Assembly: GCA_001247695.2 (NCBI GenBank)
Contig: LGRX02025871.1
Span: 1-29,152, forward strand
DNA: 29,152 nt
Source of the DNA: Cymbomonas tetramitiformis
Lineage: Eukaryota > Chlorophyta > Pyramimonadophyceae > Pyramimonadales > Pyramimonadaceae
Reading direction: 5' to 3'
The position numbers and the translations under genes were made by a program. The notes under the pieces are model-generated. The model ran no database searches, was not told the origin of the DNA, and saw only the letters and a list, made by a program, of their open reading frames with translations. This document shows, piece after piece, positions 1-8,739 of the stretch. The first letter of the stretch is position 1. Every line of letters starts with the position of its first letter.

Positions 1-714
1 GGTCAAGTTCGCGAAGTGAGGACCACTCCCCCGATCCGGAGGATTATATTCTGCTCGTGGAAATGTGTTCAAAACCCATGGCATTGTTGTCACGTTTCGA
101 TGCCTGGACTGCCCGAGGGGGGGGCGAACCGTGTACCCAAACTTCTTGTTGCACCGGACACAAAGATCCTGGAAAGTGAGGAGACTCGTCTCTGTTCTCT
201 TGGTGTTTGCGTTGCCCATGAGGATGTGACCCCAGAAGAGGCTCGAGGACATCTGGTGAGATCGGAGAATTCGGAGATGGACGTGGAGGAGAGACTTCGC
301 AACGGTGTTAAGGTGAAAGCGAGTGGCAAGGGTTTCTTGACGAAGAAGATAGCGAATTTCTATACCGCGCTCCACAACATGGTTAAGACCGATAACCTTG
401 CACTGACTCAAATCCGGAAATGTGTTCCTGGTGGTGCAACCGTCTATAACTTCCGAGTTTCTCACCCTGATTCCGATGGCCGTGAATACCTCTTGGAGTT
501 TGGACGAGAATACCGTTGTTCGTGTCCGTGTTTTCGAGAAATGGCGAGGACCCGACCTGCTCCATGCAAGCATTTCCTTTGGCTGTACTCCGAGATATTC
601 GAAATTCCGATCATTACAAGTGTGGGATACCTTCACGAGCCATCGCTGCTATCCTCAGAAGTGCGCAAAATACTGTCGTATTATCCTGGAATTCCGGACA
701 ACTTCGATCTCTAG
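1..714 (+). CDS. SWIM zinc-finger protein, C-terminal part (MULE transposase-like)
   Basis: The frame is open from the first base of the window to a TAG stop at 712-714, so the 5' part of the gene lies outside. The visible C-terminal region contains a SWIM signature: C173-x-C175 followed by C189-x-H191 (numbered from base 1), in the context YRCSCPCF...PCKHFLWL. SWIM fingers bind zinc and often mediate DNA or protein contacts. They are common near the C-terminus of Mutator-like (MULE) transposases and in fungal SWIM-domain proteins. The first ~40 residues read poorly and may include intron or non-coding sequence. No transposase catalytic region is visible here. It runs in the same direction as the methyltransferase-like gene at 1276 and is followed by the first copies of the palindromic repeat. 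Whether it belongs to the same module cannot be decided from the window. Confidence 0.6.
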   Translation, partial: GQVREVRTTPPIRRIIFCSWKCVQNPWHCCHVSMPGLPEGGANRVPKLLVAPDTKILESEETRLCSLGVCVAHEDVTPEEARGHLVRSENSEMDVEERLRNGVKVKASGKGFLTKKIANFYTALHNMVKTDNLALTQIRKCVPGGATVYNFRVSHPDSDGREYLLEFGREYRCSCPCFREMARTRPAPCKHFLWLYSEIFEIPIITSVGYLHEPSLLSSEVRKILSYYPGIPDNFDL

Positions 715-838
715 TTGCTTAGCTAGAATACAAACGTAAATCTGTGATGGCATCTTATATATTTTACAGTGTATGCATTTTCATATACGTTATTCAAAAC
801 ATTTTGTATACCATTGCATGTGTTAGCACCCTCGTCCA

Positions 839-1064
839 CATTCGAATATGATTAACCGTACGGTTTCAGCTTGACAGTCGTATACGATTGTCACACGTGA
901 GAGAGACTTAGTGCCGAGATCGTGTATCCTTTTGCATGTCGTATAACCCTGCCTGGATATTCGCGAAGAGTTTGTAGTGTAGTTTGTACTACTCGTGCAC
1001 ATTCGAATATGATTAACCGTACGGTCGAAGCTTGACAATCGTATACGATTGTCACACGTGAGTA
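839..1064. repeat. Two direct ~65-bp repeats each ending in the module palindrome
   Basis: Two near-identical blocks at 839-903 and 1000-1064 share the sequence ATTCGAATATGATTAACC, then ACGGT, then AGCTTGACA and the 22-bp palindrome (872-893 with one changed base, 1033-1054 perfect), then CACGTGAG. The half-site is TGACAATCGTA followed by its exact reverse complement. They lie upstream of the 1276 gene, between it and the SWIM gene, so they may sit in its promoter or in a 5' UTR intron: a possible acceptor TTTTACAG ends at 1140. Confidence 0.9.
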
Positions 1065-1140
1065 TTGTAGTAGATATATTTATAGAATTTCTTTATCTAT
1101 ATATACCAGGAAAATATTAAAATAATTCATAATTTTACAG

Positions 1141-1263
1141 ATGTCTACAGGGAGGTCAACAACAAGAGTCAGAAAGCCTACTGCTAAGGCACAGGCTGTG
1201 GCTGCCGGGCGTGAGGGAGGTGCGTACCTGCAGCCCTATAAATGCATGTCGGGGTGTCATTGA
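1141..1263 (+). CDS. Short basic ORF directly upstream of the H3-tail gene (uORF or alternative first exon)
   Basis: A 40-codon ATG-initiated frame follows a plausible splice acceptor (TTTTACAG) and ends with TGA at 1261-1263, only 12 nt before the ATG at 1276. Its N-terminal ~25 residues are rich in Lys, Arg, Thr and Ala (MSTGRSTTRVRKPTAKAQ), reminiscent of a histone tail but without a clear match. Two readings fit. It may be an upstream ORF that limits translation of the main gene. Or it may be an alternative first exon: a donor at 1222 (GTGCGT) joined to a weak acceptor ending at 1329 keeps the frame into the main ORF and would bypass the H3-like start. Neither can be chosen without transcripts. 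Confidence 0.35.
   Translation: MSTGRSTTRVRKPTAKAQAVAAGREGGAYLQPYKCMSGCH
1237..1242 (+). promoter_or_regulatory. TATAAA box candidate upstream of the H3-tail ORF
   Basis: TATAAA lies 34 bp before the ATG at 1276. If used, transcription would begin close to the start codon and give a very short leader, skipping the upstream ORF at 1141. This is a sequence match only. Confidence 0.3.
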
Positions 1264-1275
1264 TTTCATTATTGC

Positions 1276-4200
1276 ATGGCTCGTACAAAACAAACCGCTC
1301 GAAAGAAAATCGGAGGCTCAATGAGAGATTTACAGCGTATGGCCTCCGGAGGTGCACAGGCCTCTCAGAGCGGATCTTTGGCATCCGGTGAAGGTGGTTC
1401 AAATGAGTTACCCGCCGCTGGTGTTGCTCCAGGTACCGCAGGAGCTGCCACTCCAGTCGCAAGTGAAGATGCCACTCCAGTCGCAAGTGATCCTCAACCT
1501 ACAGCTAAATCGCCAAAGCTGACTATTACAGTTGGTAAACCGAAACCAGCTCAGGAACCAGCTCAGCAACCAGCTGAGCAAGTCGTTGCGCTAATGCTCG
1601 AGTATGCCGCTACAACTAATAAGAAGGAGAAGAAAGACCTCGAGAGTGGAATTCGGGCCGTTGTGGAAGGTGGAGATAATAAGGAGATAGTTGATACAGC
1701 TGTTGCATTACTGAAGAATCGGGACGCACCTAAAGCCGCTGTCACTCTTAAAAGATTGCTAGGTAAGAGAAAAGCTGATGCAGATGCACCGCCAGAGGCA
1801 GGGCCAGAGGCAGCGTCAGCTCCTGCACCCGAGACCTCGGGGAGTGCACCACCGCCAAAGCGTGCTCGTGACCCGAAGGGTAAGGCAGCGATATCTGGGA
1901 CCACTGATGACGACAACAGGCAAGACTACATATTCCCAGGACCGCTGAATATCAAAAAAGTGATCTCAGAATGGACTTTTCGTCCCCAGCTTATTACTCG
2001 AGAAGACAAAAAGCTTCCAGTAGTTGCCCCTCTTGGCTTGCTGTTACATCCTGCTGATGTTCAGGGCGACTCAAACCGACTTTCGTTTACCCGCGCGACT
2101 TCACAAGAGGGAATAGAGAAGCAGAAGAAGGTCATCATGGAGCGATGGGAGGTGGACAAATCACATGTCATCGTGTGGTGGACTGGACACTATTACACGG
2201 ACGAAGAGTATAGGCAAATGCTCATGTCCAAGTTTTATCCCGGTGAGGCATTGCTTGTCAGCACTAGTATTATGCAAGGGTTCGGGACTTTCCTACAAAG
2301 CTTGACAATCGTATACGATTGTCAGACCTAAGTTCATTTCGGTTGCTTGCAGCGGCGGATGCGGAGGCTCCTGAGGAAGTAAGCAATTTCAACACCATGG
2401 TGCACAATCTGGAGACCGACTATCTCAACCTATTCGATAATGATCCTGACGACTACAAGAGGTGGGTGAAAAACAAGTTCATGCGAATGCAGCTTGTCGT
2501 GGTGGATGGCCAGCATCGCTATGACGCCTGGCTTGACCTTGTCCTGGACGCAAGGAAACGTAAAGCATTCTGGAGCGGTAACGGGACCAGTAATAGGTCC
2601 TCTCTGGAGGGGTTGGCCACAACGATTACAATTCTGAAGAAAGAAACACCTCTTTGTGTTTTGGTAAGCGATCCTTGTATGATATCGTTTGTTTCATTGT
2701 TTCAATAAAATACCGTATGTACATGAATGAATTTTTTACAAGTTTCGGTTTGCGCAGAGCCTTATCGGGACACTGACGAACACCGACCAAACAGAAAGGC
2801 TTGTTGACTCTCACGAACACGATAAATGGATTTTGCTGTTGAATATTGCCGACGCCTCGGAAGACCAACTGGCGCATTTTACACAATTCCCGGTAAGGCA
2901 AGCTAGTGCCAAGAGTAACGCTTGGTATCGGAATAATCTGAGGGATACGACCGCGGCGGCCTACTCGAACGAGATTTCCAAACTTCAGGATCAATCGGCA
3001 AAAGTTGCCCTCCTCCAATCGCGCGAGCGGGATGCGCAAAAGGTATGAAACTTCCGCGCTCTCTCATGTGTCCTCACCCACGTGTGACACTCGTATACGA
3101 TTGTCAAGCTTCAGTTCTCACCCACGCGTGACAATCGTATACGATTGTCAAGCTTCAGTTCTCACCCACGCGTGACAATCGTATACGATTGTCAAGCTTT
3201 GGCGCTAGCTTCAGTTCTCACCCACGCGTGACAATCGTATACGATTGTCAAGCTTTGGCGCTAGCTTCGCCCCTGACTCACGCGTGACAATCGTATACGA
3301 TTGTCAAGCTTTGGCGCAAGCTTCAGTTCTCACCCACGTGTGACAAGCGTGTCGCCCCCCTTACATGTGTCCAACGTGTCTTGCTTGCAGATTTTGCGGT
3401 TACTGGATCCAAAACTGGGAGACGAATGGCGGAAGGAAGCTCTCGAGTTGAAGAACTATCCGAAAGAACTGCAGCCTGTTCTTACCCTAGAGGCTATAAG
3501 CACCTCGCTATCAGCCTTAGGGTTTGATGTACGATATTTTTTCTTTGTTCTGAAAGTGGCGAAGGAAGGAGCATTAATGGCCGATGTGGACAAACGGAAG
3601 GAGTTCTACCAGAAATATGGGATCAGTTGCAAGGGCAAGTTTTTGACTGGCACTGAGTTCAGCTCGTATTGTCATCGTCTTGGTTTCATCAAGGATGTCA
3701 TCGAATCTGCCAAGGCCAAGTTTGCCTCGCTGATGGGTTGGACTAAATACCCAGATTGGTATAAACACGCAGAGGCTATCAGGGACGTCTATGATGATGA
3801 TGAGGATACGCAGGAGACTATACTCAAACTAAACGTTGACACCCCTTGGGGACCCTATGACTTTAATGGGGTAACGTACCGTGATTCGCAGCATATGACG
3901 TACGTGCAAAATCATCACCATTTTTTTATTCAGAACGTCCACGGAGAGCCTGATTTGGAAACCAAGCTTCTGGTGTGGATGTTAATCCAATCTTCCAACA
4001 AATTCTACACTGCACGCTTCGATGAGGTCATGAAGAGCATGATGAAAGCAAAACGATGGAAGCGCGTTGATTCCAAGGAAGGAAGGGCTATGGACAAGAG
4101 TGTGAATAAGCCATCGCAGGATACCATGCATACCTACAAGACTCTTGTGGATTGCGCTGGTGAGTTAGTCCTCACAAGTTTTTTTTTAAGTTGCAGGATT

Positions 4201-6283
4201 ACAAGTCCTAATGACAGTGATGTTTGCTATGCAGCCACGCGTATGATCTTGTGCTACATTCACACCTTGCCGGATGACTACATCGAGATTCGAAATGGCG
4301 GTCGCTTTGGGGCTACGTTCACGATTCCGAAGCTTTATGGCCCTGCCTACACTGAGGCACCCGTATACGATCCCGCATGGTTTCTGCAGACGTTGGGCAT
4401 CACCCATACGAAAAGGGGGTTTGAGGAAAACTGCCTGCATTTGCTATGGGCGATTCAAGCAGGAGCTGGGTCTCAGATTAATCTGGCCCCTGCAGTACTG
4501 GCAGCGTCGCGGATGATGGAAGCGAAAGAAATGCCAGATATCAATGACGAGATCGCCGCGTTCAGTGCGAAGGTGACCCCGTTATACACTTGTGATGATC
4601 ATGCCATGGGGATGATCGGTCAGTTGGTAAATGTTGGTAAAAGAAGTGTGACAATCGTATACGATTGTCAAGCTCTGGCGTTAGCTTGACTTAGAGTCTG
4701 CTCTGTCTCTGAGTTCGAAGACTGATTCTGATGCGTATTACAGGCCGTTTGGGAATGGCTGGAACTCCGTGTGAAAGCGTCACGCCGGGAGGGCGGGATG
4801 CCGGATGCTCTGGTTAAAACGGAGATTTTCGATCATGATTGGGAGCCGAAGAGCGCGGTGATTGAATTCATGGAGCTGAAAATCCAACACAAGGAGCTGC
4901 ATGCTGCCGAGGGAGTCCAGCAGCCGGTGGACTTCAACAAGTGCCATCGCGAGTTGCTGGCGAAGCTTCTGACTGAGGGATTGCTGGAATTCGGAATGAA
5001 GGTTAGAACTGTTCATATATCTACATTGCAATGTATTAAGTATTTCCTGCGTATGTATTTCAAAGCAGACTGATGAAAGCAATGTTCCACAGGTTAACGA
5101 ATCTCGCGCCGAAAGGAATAAGGGTCCACGCAGCAATCAAGTCATGGTCAATTGGCGCAATGAAAAAACATTGCAACACGCTCGCTATGGAGTGGATCTG
5201 ATCTTTGTGGATGGTCCTTTTGGGCTGTTTTCGGAGGTATGGGATACCTATTCAACAGACTTCTACTCATACATGGGTGGTATTTGCATGTCGGCTATGG
5301 ATTATGGTGGCATTGTGATTCTATTCTTACCGGACTCGACCACCCGCAGTAATGTGACCATTAATGGAAAAACCTTCGCGATATCGAGGCAGCAAGCAAT
5401 CATCGATGCCTTCTGCGCTTCGACCAAAGGATGGCCGCTGCAATGGACATGCCACCAGACGGTTCAATACTGGAATCGAGGCGGAGGACGCATAGGTAAT
5501 AATGCGGCTGGTCCGGTCAGCGTTTTGCAACCGTATGTGTTGCTGCACTTGGTGGAAGATCCCTCAAAGAGTAATAAGCTACCGAAGTGGGCCCCGCTGC
5601 GAACAACGGTCGGAAAGTTTTCGAACGCGTTCACGAACAGCATGGTAAGAATCCTTGTATGCATTCATATCTTGTCATGAATGCAACTCCGCCAAACAAA
5701 ATTGTCAAGTAGATGCACTAGCTCAGACACGCAGACTCGCAAGTGACAATCGTATACGATTGTCAAGCAGGTGCACTAGGTCCGACACTCAGACTCGAGT
5801 GTGTTGTTTGTTTATAAACAGGAGGTACCGCTGCCACCTAAGGAGTACCTGAAGAAAGAAGATGGACAAAATATTCGCAGCGTTCAGAAGCCAATCCGTC
5901 TTTACCGTGAGCTGATGCGCTTGTACAGCAACATGGATGCTTGTGTTATGGAATTTCCATGCGGAACGGCTCCAGCCTCCATGGCGGGGTATATGGAGCA
6001 AAGGCATGTCCTTTCGATCGACATGGATGCAGAGGTGTTGAACATGGCCAGAGCACGGTATTCCGAGGTGCTCGCAGGTGACATAGCGCTGATAGAAAAA
6101 CAAAAGGCCAATGTGCCTGATGACCACGAAATGGATTTGAATGATGTCGCGGATGCTTTAGGCATGGATGCTATTTCGGCTACTCCGGTTATGGAGGCTG
6201 AGCAGCCAGATGCTTGTTTCGAGATGCCAGCCGCTCTCGCGGCAGCGTTGCTCGAGCACCCCGACCCTGTACCTAGCGTGTAA
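1276..6283 (+). CDS. H3-tail-mimic / ParB-like / beta-class DNA methyltransferase-like fusion protein, seven exons
   Basis: My splice model is exons 1276-2242, 2353-2663, 2758-3042, 3391-4626, 4744-5001, 5093-5644 and 5822-6283. All introns are GT-AG, every junction keeps frame, and the total is 4071 nt (1356 aa). Residues 2-10 are ARTKQTARK, identical to histone H3 1-9 including K4 and K9; H3 S10 is K here, and GG follows at the H3 position. An Ala/Pro-rich linker with NLS-like KRKAD and PPKRARDPKGK follows. Residues ~374-379 (DGQHRY in VVDGQHRYDAW) match the ParB-like core. Residues ~522-933 are not recognised. The C-terminus resembles permuted N6A/N4C methyltransferases: motif IV DLIFVDGPFG (D1059-G-P-F1062), then QKP (1225-1227), EFPCGTAPAS (from 1247) in place of DPFxGxGTT, and the acidic SIDMD strand. 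Motifs IV and I are both altered, so activity is uncertain. Introns 1, 3, 4 and 6 carry the module palindrome. Function is inferred. Confidence 0.72.
2303..2324. repeat. Module palindrome, perfect copy in intron 1
   Basis: A perfect 22-bp palindrome lies inside the 110-nt intron 2243-2352 (donor GTGAGG, acceptor TTGCAG). It is preceded by AAGC. Confidence 0.92.
3085..3306. repeat. Array of five module palindromes in intron 3
   Basis: Copies lie at 3085-3106 (one changed base), 3129-3150, 3173-3194, 3229-3250 and 3285-3306 (all perfect). Their starts are spaced 44, 44, 56 and 56 bp. The 44-bp unit includes CTTCAGTTCTCACCCACGCG; the 56-bp unit adds a 12-bp TGGCGCTAGCTT-like insert. A decayed copy follows at about 3341. 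The array fills most of intron 3 (3043-3390), the longest intron of the gene. Confidence 0.95.
4649..4670. repeat. Module palindrome, perfect copy in intron 4
   Basis: A perfect copy lies inside intron 4627-4743. It is followed by AGCTCTGGCGTTAGCTT, similar to the flank of the intron 3 array, so the two probably share an origin. Confidence 0.92.
5744..5765. repeat. Module palindrome, perfect copy in intron 6
   Basis: A perfect copy lies inside intron 5645-5821. The following flank (CAAGCAGGTGCACTAGGTCC, then GACACTCAGACTC) recurs around the copies at 7428 and 9419-9498, which shows that a longer unit was duplicated. A half-site remnant with the same flank lies at 5699-5735. Confidence 0.92.
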
Positions 6284-6435
6284 ATCTGCATGAATGCTAG
6301 TACATTGGACACTGGCGGGCTCCGACCCTAGAACCGAGGACACCCACGAAACATACATTTCAGGGTAGCACAAAATATCCAAATAATTGTAATAATACAA
6401 TCTGCGTGCACACTAAACATGTTGCACATACCCGA

Positions 6436-7338
6436 TCATAAATCGTTCGCTATGATCCATCCCCCGAGCCCATCCGTTGTACTGTCGAGTTCATGTTGTT
6501 GAAGTGTTTTTCTTGTCAATGTCACACATTGGCATACTTTGGCAACTAAACTCTCTTCACGGGGAACCGGATGGAAATAGGAGCGACCAGAGCGCAAATA
6601 TTGATCTACAATGCGTATCACGCGTGCAGCAAGCCGGCATGTCATGTAGACATCGGGGTAACGATTCAAAATTCTATTGGTTGCCGGCGCGTTTGATAAG
6701 CTATCGATGGCCCACACCCCAGCGTTAGACAGGTCATCGTAACGGAACAACACACTGATATTTACTAACGGAACATTGGGCACATGGAGCATGGAAACGA
6801 ATGGGGAGCAGGTATCATCGCCACATCGAATCTGCCATTCCAAGATGGGAAGTGAGGACGATTCTGATCTTTCAGTCGAATTGAATCGGACATGTAAAAC
6901 ATGTGCGTGGGGGGACTCGGGCAGTGGGGTTAAAAGAATGGTGTCCAGCGCGAACATTTTGAGGTGGTCCGCGATTAATTTCGGAGAAAAGCACATTCCG
7001 CTAGGAGCCACCATTTCAGGATACTTTTGATGAAACATGCTTTGTAGGCGTAGGAGGGAGACATGGGCTCGGTGAATTAAGAGACGAAGGTTGGCGTCTT
7101 CCATAAAAAAAATGTAGGCGGTAAGAAGAGAGCGGGTGATAGCGTTGCCGCAAGGGACTAGCCCAACACTTAGCGCGGGTTGCGCACGCCCGATTATTGT
7201 ATCATTGAACTGTACGCAGACACATCTTATTCGGCAGAGATTCCCGAGATACATACATAACGGTTCATTGGAATGATCAGGTCCGTAAGGAATGGCCTGA
7301 AAGATTTTTAACAAGACGTTATTCGGAAGGTGCATCAT
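6436..7338 (-). CDS. F-box-like protein, 300 aa
   Basis: A single uninterrupted 300-codon frame runs on the minus strand, convergent with the methyltransferase-like gene (stops ~150 nt apart). The N-terminus reads LPNNVLLKIFQAIP, then after ~18 residues LCRIRCVCVQFNDTIIG. This has the pattern of an F-box (LP..ll..If..L...l...r.VC..f...i) over residues ~3-50. F-box proteins bind Skp1 and recruit substrates to SCF ubiquitin ligases, and fungal genomes carry many such genes. The rest (residues ~60-300) has no leucine-rich repeats or WD motifs that I can see. The F-box match is moderate and the substrate is unknown. It lies inside the palindrome-bearing module. Confidence 0.6.
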   Translation of the reverse strand: MMHLPNNVLLKIFQAIPYGPDHSNEPLCMYLGNLCRIRCVCVQFNDTIIGRAQPALSVGLVPCGNAITRSLLTAYIFFMEDANLRLLIHRAHVSLLRLQSMFHQKYPEMVAPSGMCFSPKLIADHLKMFALDTILLTPLPESPHAHVLHVRFNSTERSESSSLPILEWQIRCGDDTCSPFVSMLHVPNVPLVNISVLFRYDDLSNAGVWAIDSLSNAPATNRILNRYPDVYMTCRLAARVIRIVDQYLRSGRSYFHPVPREESLVAKVCQCVTLTRKTLQQHELDSTTDGLGGWIIANDL

Positions 7339-7404
7339 GTGTAAAAAAATGACGTTTATCTATTACTTCAACCCCTTATATTTCGAAACAGCCGAAGGGC
7401 AATA

Positions 7405-7470
7405 GCTTCGACACTCAGACTCACGTGTGACAATCGTATACCATTGTCAAGCAGTTGCACTAGGTCATAC
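7405..7470. repeat. Module palindrome copy with conserved flanks, intergenic
   Basis: The palindrome at 7428-7449 has one changed base in the right arm. It is flanked by GACACTCAGACTCACGTG on the left and CAAGCAGTTGCACTAGGTC on the right, the same flanks as the copies at 5744 and 9477. It separates the F-box gene from the next minus-strand gene. Confidence 0.88.
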
Positions 7471-7599
7471 CCACACTGCGAGTATGGAATGATGAGAACG
7501 CTGTATACGGAAGTAGCGAAAATGATGCAGAGTATGAATAAAACACTACTTAGAACTAACAATTATTTTCTTAAAATCATTGGTACAATTAGCATGTTC

Positions 7600-8031
7600 T
7601 TAGAAGCCAAAGTCCAAGTCCTCGTCAGTCATATCCGCCGCACAGTTGCAAGCTCCTAAATATTGCTCTATACTCTCGCCGCGCTGCTCCGGTAACAATA
7701 AATCATTTATCTTGTCCACAGGTATTTTCAGATTTCTAGGCGTTACCCACCTCCCCGTCCAAGGGTTCCTGGAGGGAAATCGTTCGAGATGCATCAAGGT
7801 AAAGAATAGGAAAAACCGAGTTCGGCGTACATAACGGTATCCTGCAGAGATTGCGTCCAAGTCCCAATTTCCCTGAATGATAGGCCTTTCGCAATGCGCG
7901 TATACGTTTTCCGCATTACAGTTTACGCAAGGTGTATGACCGAAAATGTTCACATGATTTATCATATCTTCATCCTCGTCAAAACCATCTAACCAAAGCA
8001 AGACTCGCTGAACCTGCCGGGTCAGCGCCAT
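7600..8031 (-). CDS. Small CxxC/CNC protein A, 143 aa
   Basis: An ATG-initiated 143-codon frame without introns. I do not recognise the family. It has C35-x2-C38 near the N-terminus and C128-N-C130 near the acidic C-terminus, four cysteines that could form one zinc site. It appears to be a diverged paralogue of the next gene (8120-8515). Both have CxxC, then an Arg/aromatic stretch (RFFLFFTLMHLERFP versus TWYFQLLDAHRYP), then a Lys/Pro-containing segment (LKIPVDKINDLL versus MAVPTDFIPELI), then CNC at the same residue numbers. No signal peptide or membrane segment is evident. Confidence 0.5.
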   Translation of the reverse strand: MALTRQVQRVLLWLDGFDEDEDMINHVNIFGHTPCVNCNAENVYAHCERPIIQGNWDLDAISAGYRYVRRTRFFLFFTLMHLERFPSRNPWTGRWVTPRNLKIPVDKINDLLLPEQRGESIEQYLGACNCAADMTDEDLDFGF

Positions 8032-8119
8032 TTCTCAGGAAGTTCTTGAACGCGAAAATAAATGATTAAAACTCGCTACAACACGTCTTAAGTAGGCATG
8101 GGAGCAAGGTATTTTTTTC

Positions 8120-8515
8120 CTAACGGCAATTGCACCACTTTCCGTCGTCATCAGGTTCCTGGTCAAAGCCTGTGCCCTGGTTAATCAACTCCGGAATGAA
8201 ATCTGTGGGAACCGCCATTGTTTTTGGGGTAAGTGCGCCAGGGTTGGCTTGCGTGGGAGTGTACGTATATTGCGCAGTAGTGGCAGGATACCGATGCGCA
8301 TCCAACAGTTGAAAATACCATGTTTCCCGAGTCTCGCGGATAAACCTCCATTTAGCCTCAGAGGGGTCATGTGTAGGAATCAGCGCAGGATCGATGAACA
8401 CTTCCTCGCGATATAAGAACCAATTCCAGGAATGGCACACACTGCATTTTTCGTATTCGATATACATACGTTCAAGCTCAACAAGTGCGTCTTCCATGAA
8501 CTCAGGAGTATTCAT
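8120..8515 (-). CDS. Small CxxC/CNC protein B, 131 aa, paralogue of A
   Basis: An ATG-initiated 131-codon frame, 88 nt upstream of gene A on the same strand. C24-x2-C27 sits in a Trp-rich context (CSVCHSWNWF), and the protein ends WCNCR with C128 and C130. The central part shares an aromatic block and a VPTDFIPELI-like segment with gene A, supporting a tandem duplication followed by strong divergence. The family and function are not recognised; a small zinc-binding protein is an inference from the cysteine pattern. Confidence 0.5.
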   Translation of the reverse strand: MNTPEFMEDALVELERMYIEYEKCSVCHSWNWFLYREEVFIDPALIPTHDPSEAKWRFIRETRETWYFQLLDAHRYPATTAQYTYTPTQANPGALTPKTMAVPTDFIPELINQGTGFDQEPDDDGKWCNCR

Positions 8516-8611
8516 GATGCTAGTATTTTACTGCGAAAATAAATGAATAAAAGACATGTAACATTACTTATATAGCAGTAAACTTCGAGAGATTTCCTTT
8601 CAACACGGTGT

Positions 8612-8633
8612 TGACAATCGTGTACGATTGTCA
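8612..8633. repeat. Module palindrome copy, intergenic
   Basis: A 22-bp copy with one changed base at the centre (GTGTAC for GTATAC) lies between genes B and C. Its flanks differ from the other families (AACACGGTG on the left, GAAGTGTGC on the right). Confidence 0.85.
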
Positions 8634-8739
8634 GAAGTGTGCAGAGGGTAGTTTTGGTATGCACGGCGTGAAAGTTATTGTTTTTCCTACATGTAAGTAT
8701 ACGGTTTATTTCAGTACTAACACGTGACATAAGTGTTAG

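Noticed and set aside
3085..3306. CRISPR array
   Set aside because: The repeats are perfect palindromes inside a spliceosomal intron, the linkers are themselves repeated rather than unique, and the genome is eukaryotic.
5327..5664. Minus-strand ORFs of 66-73 aa over the methyltransferase exon
   Set aside because: Shadows of exon 6, which has conserved motif IV and correct splice junctions.
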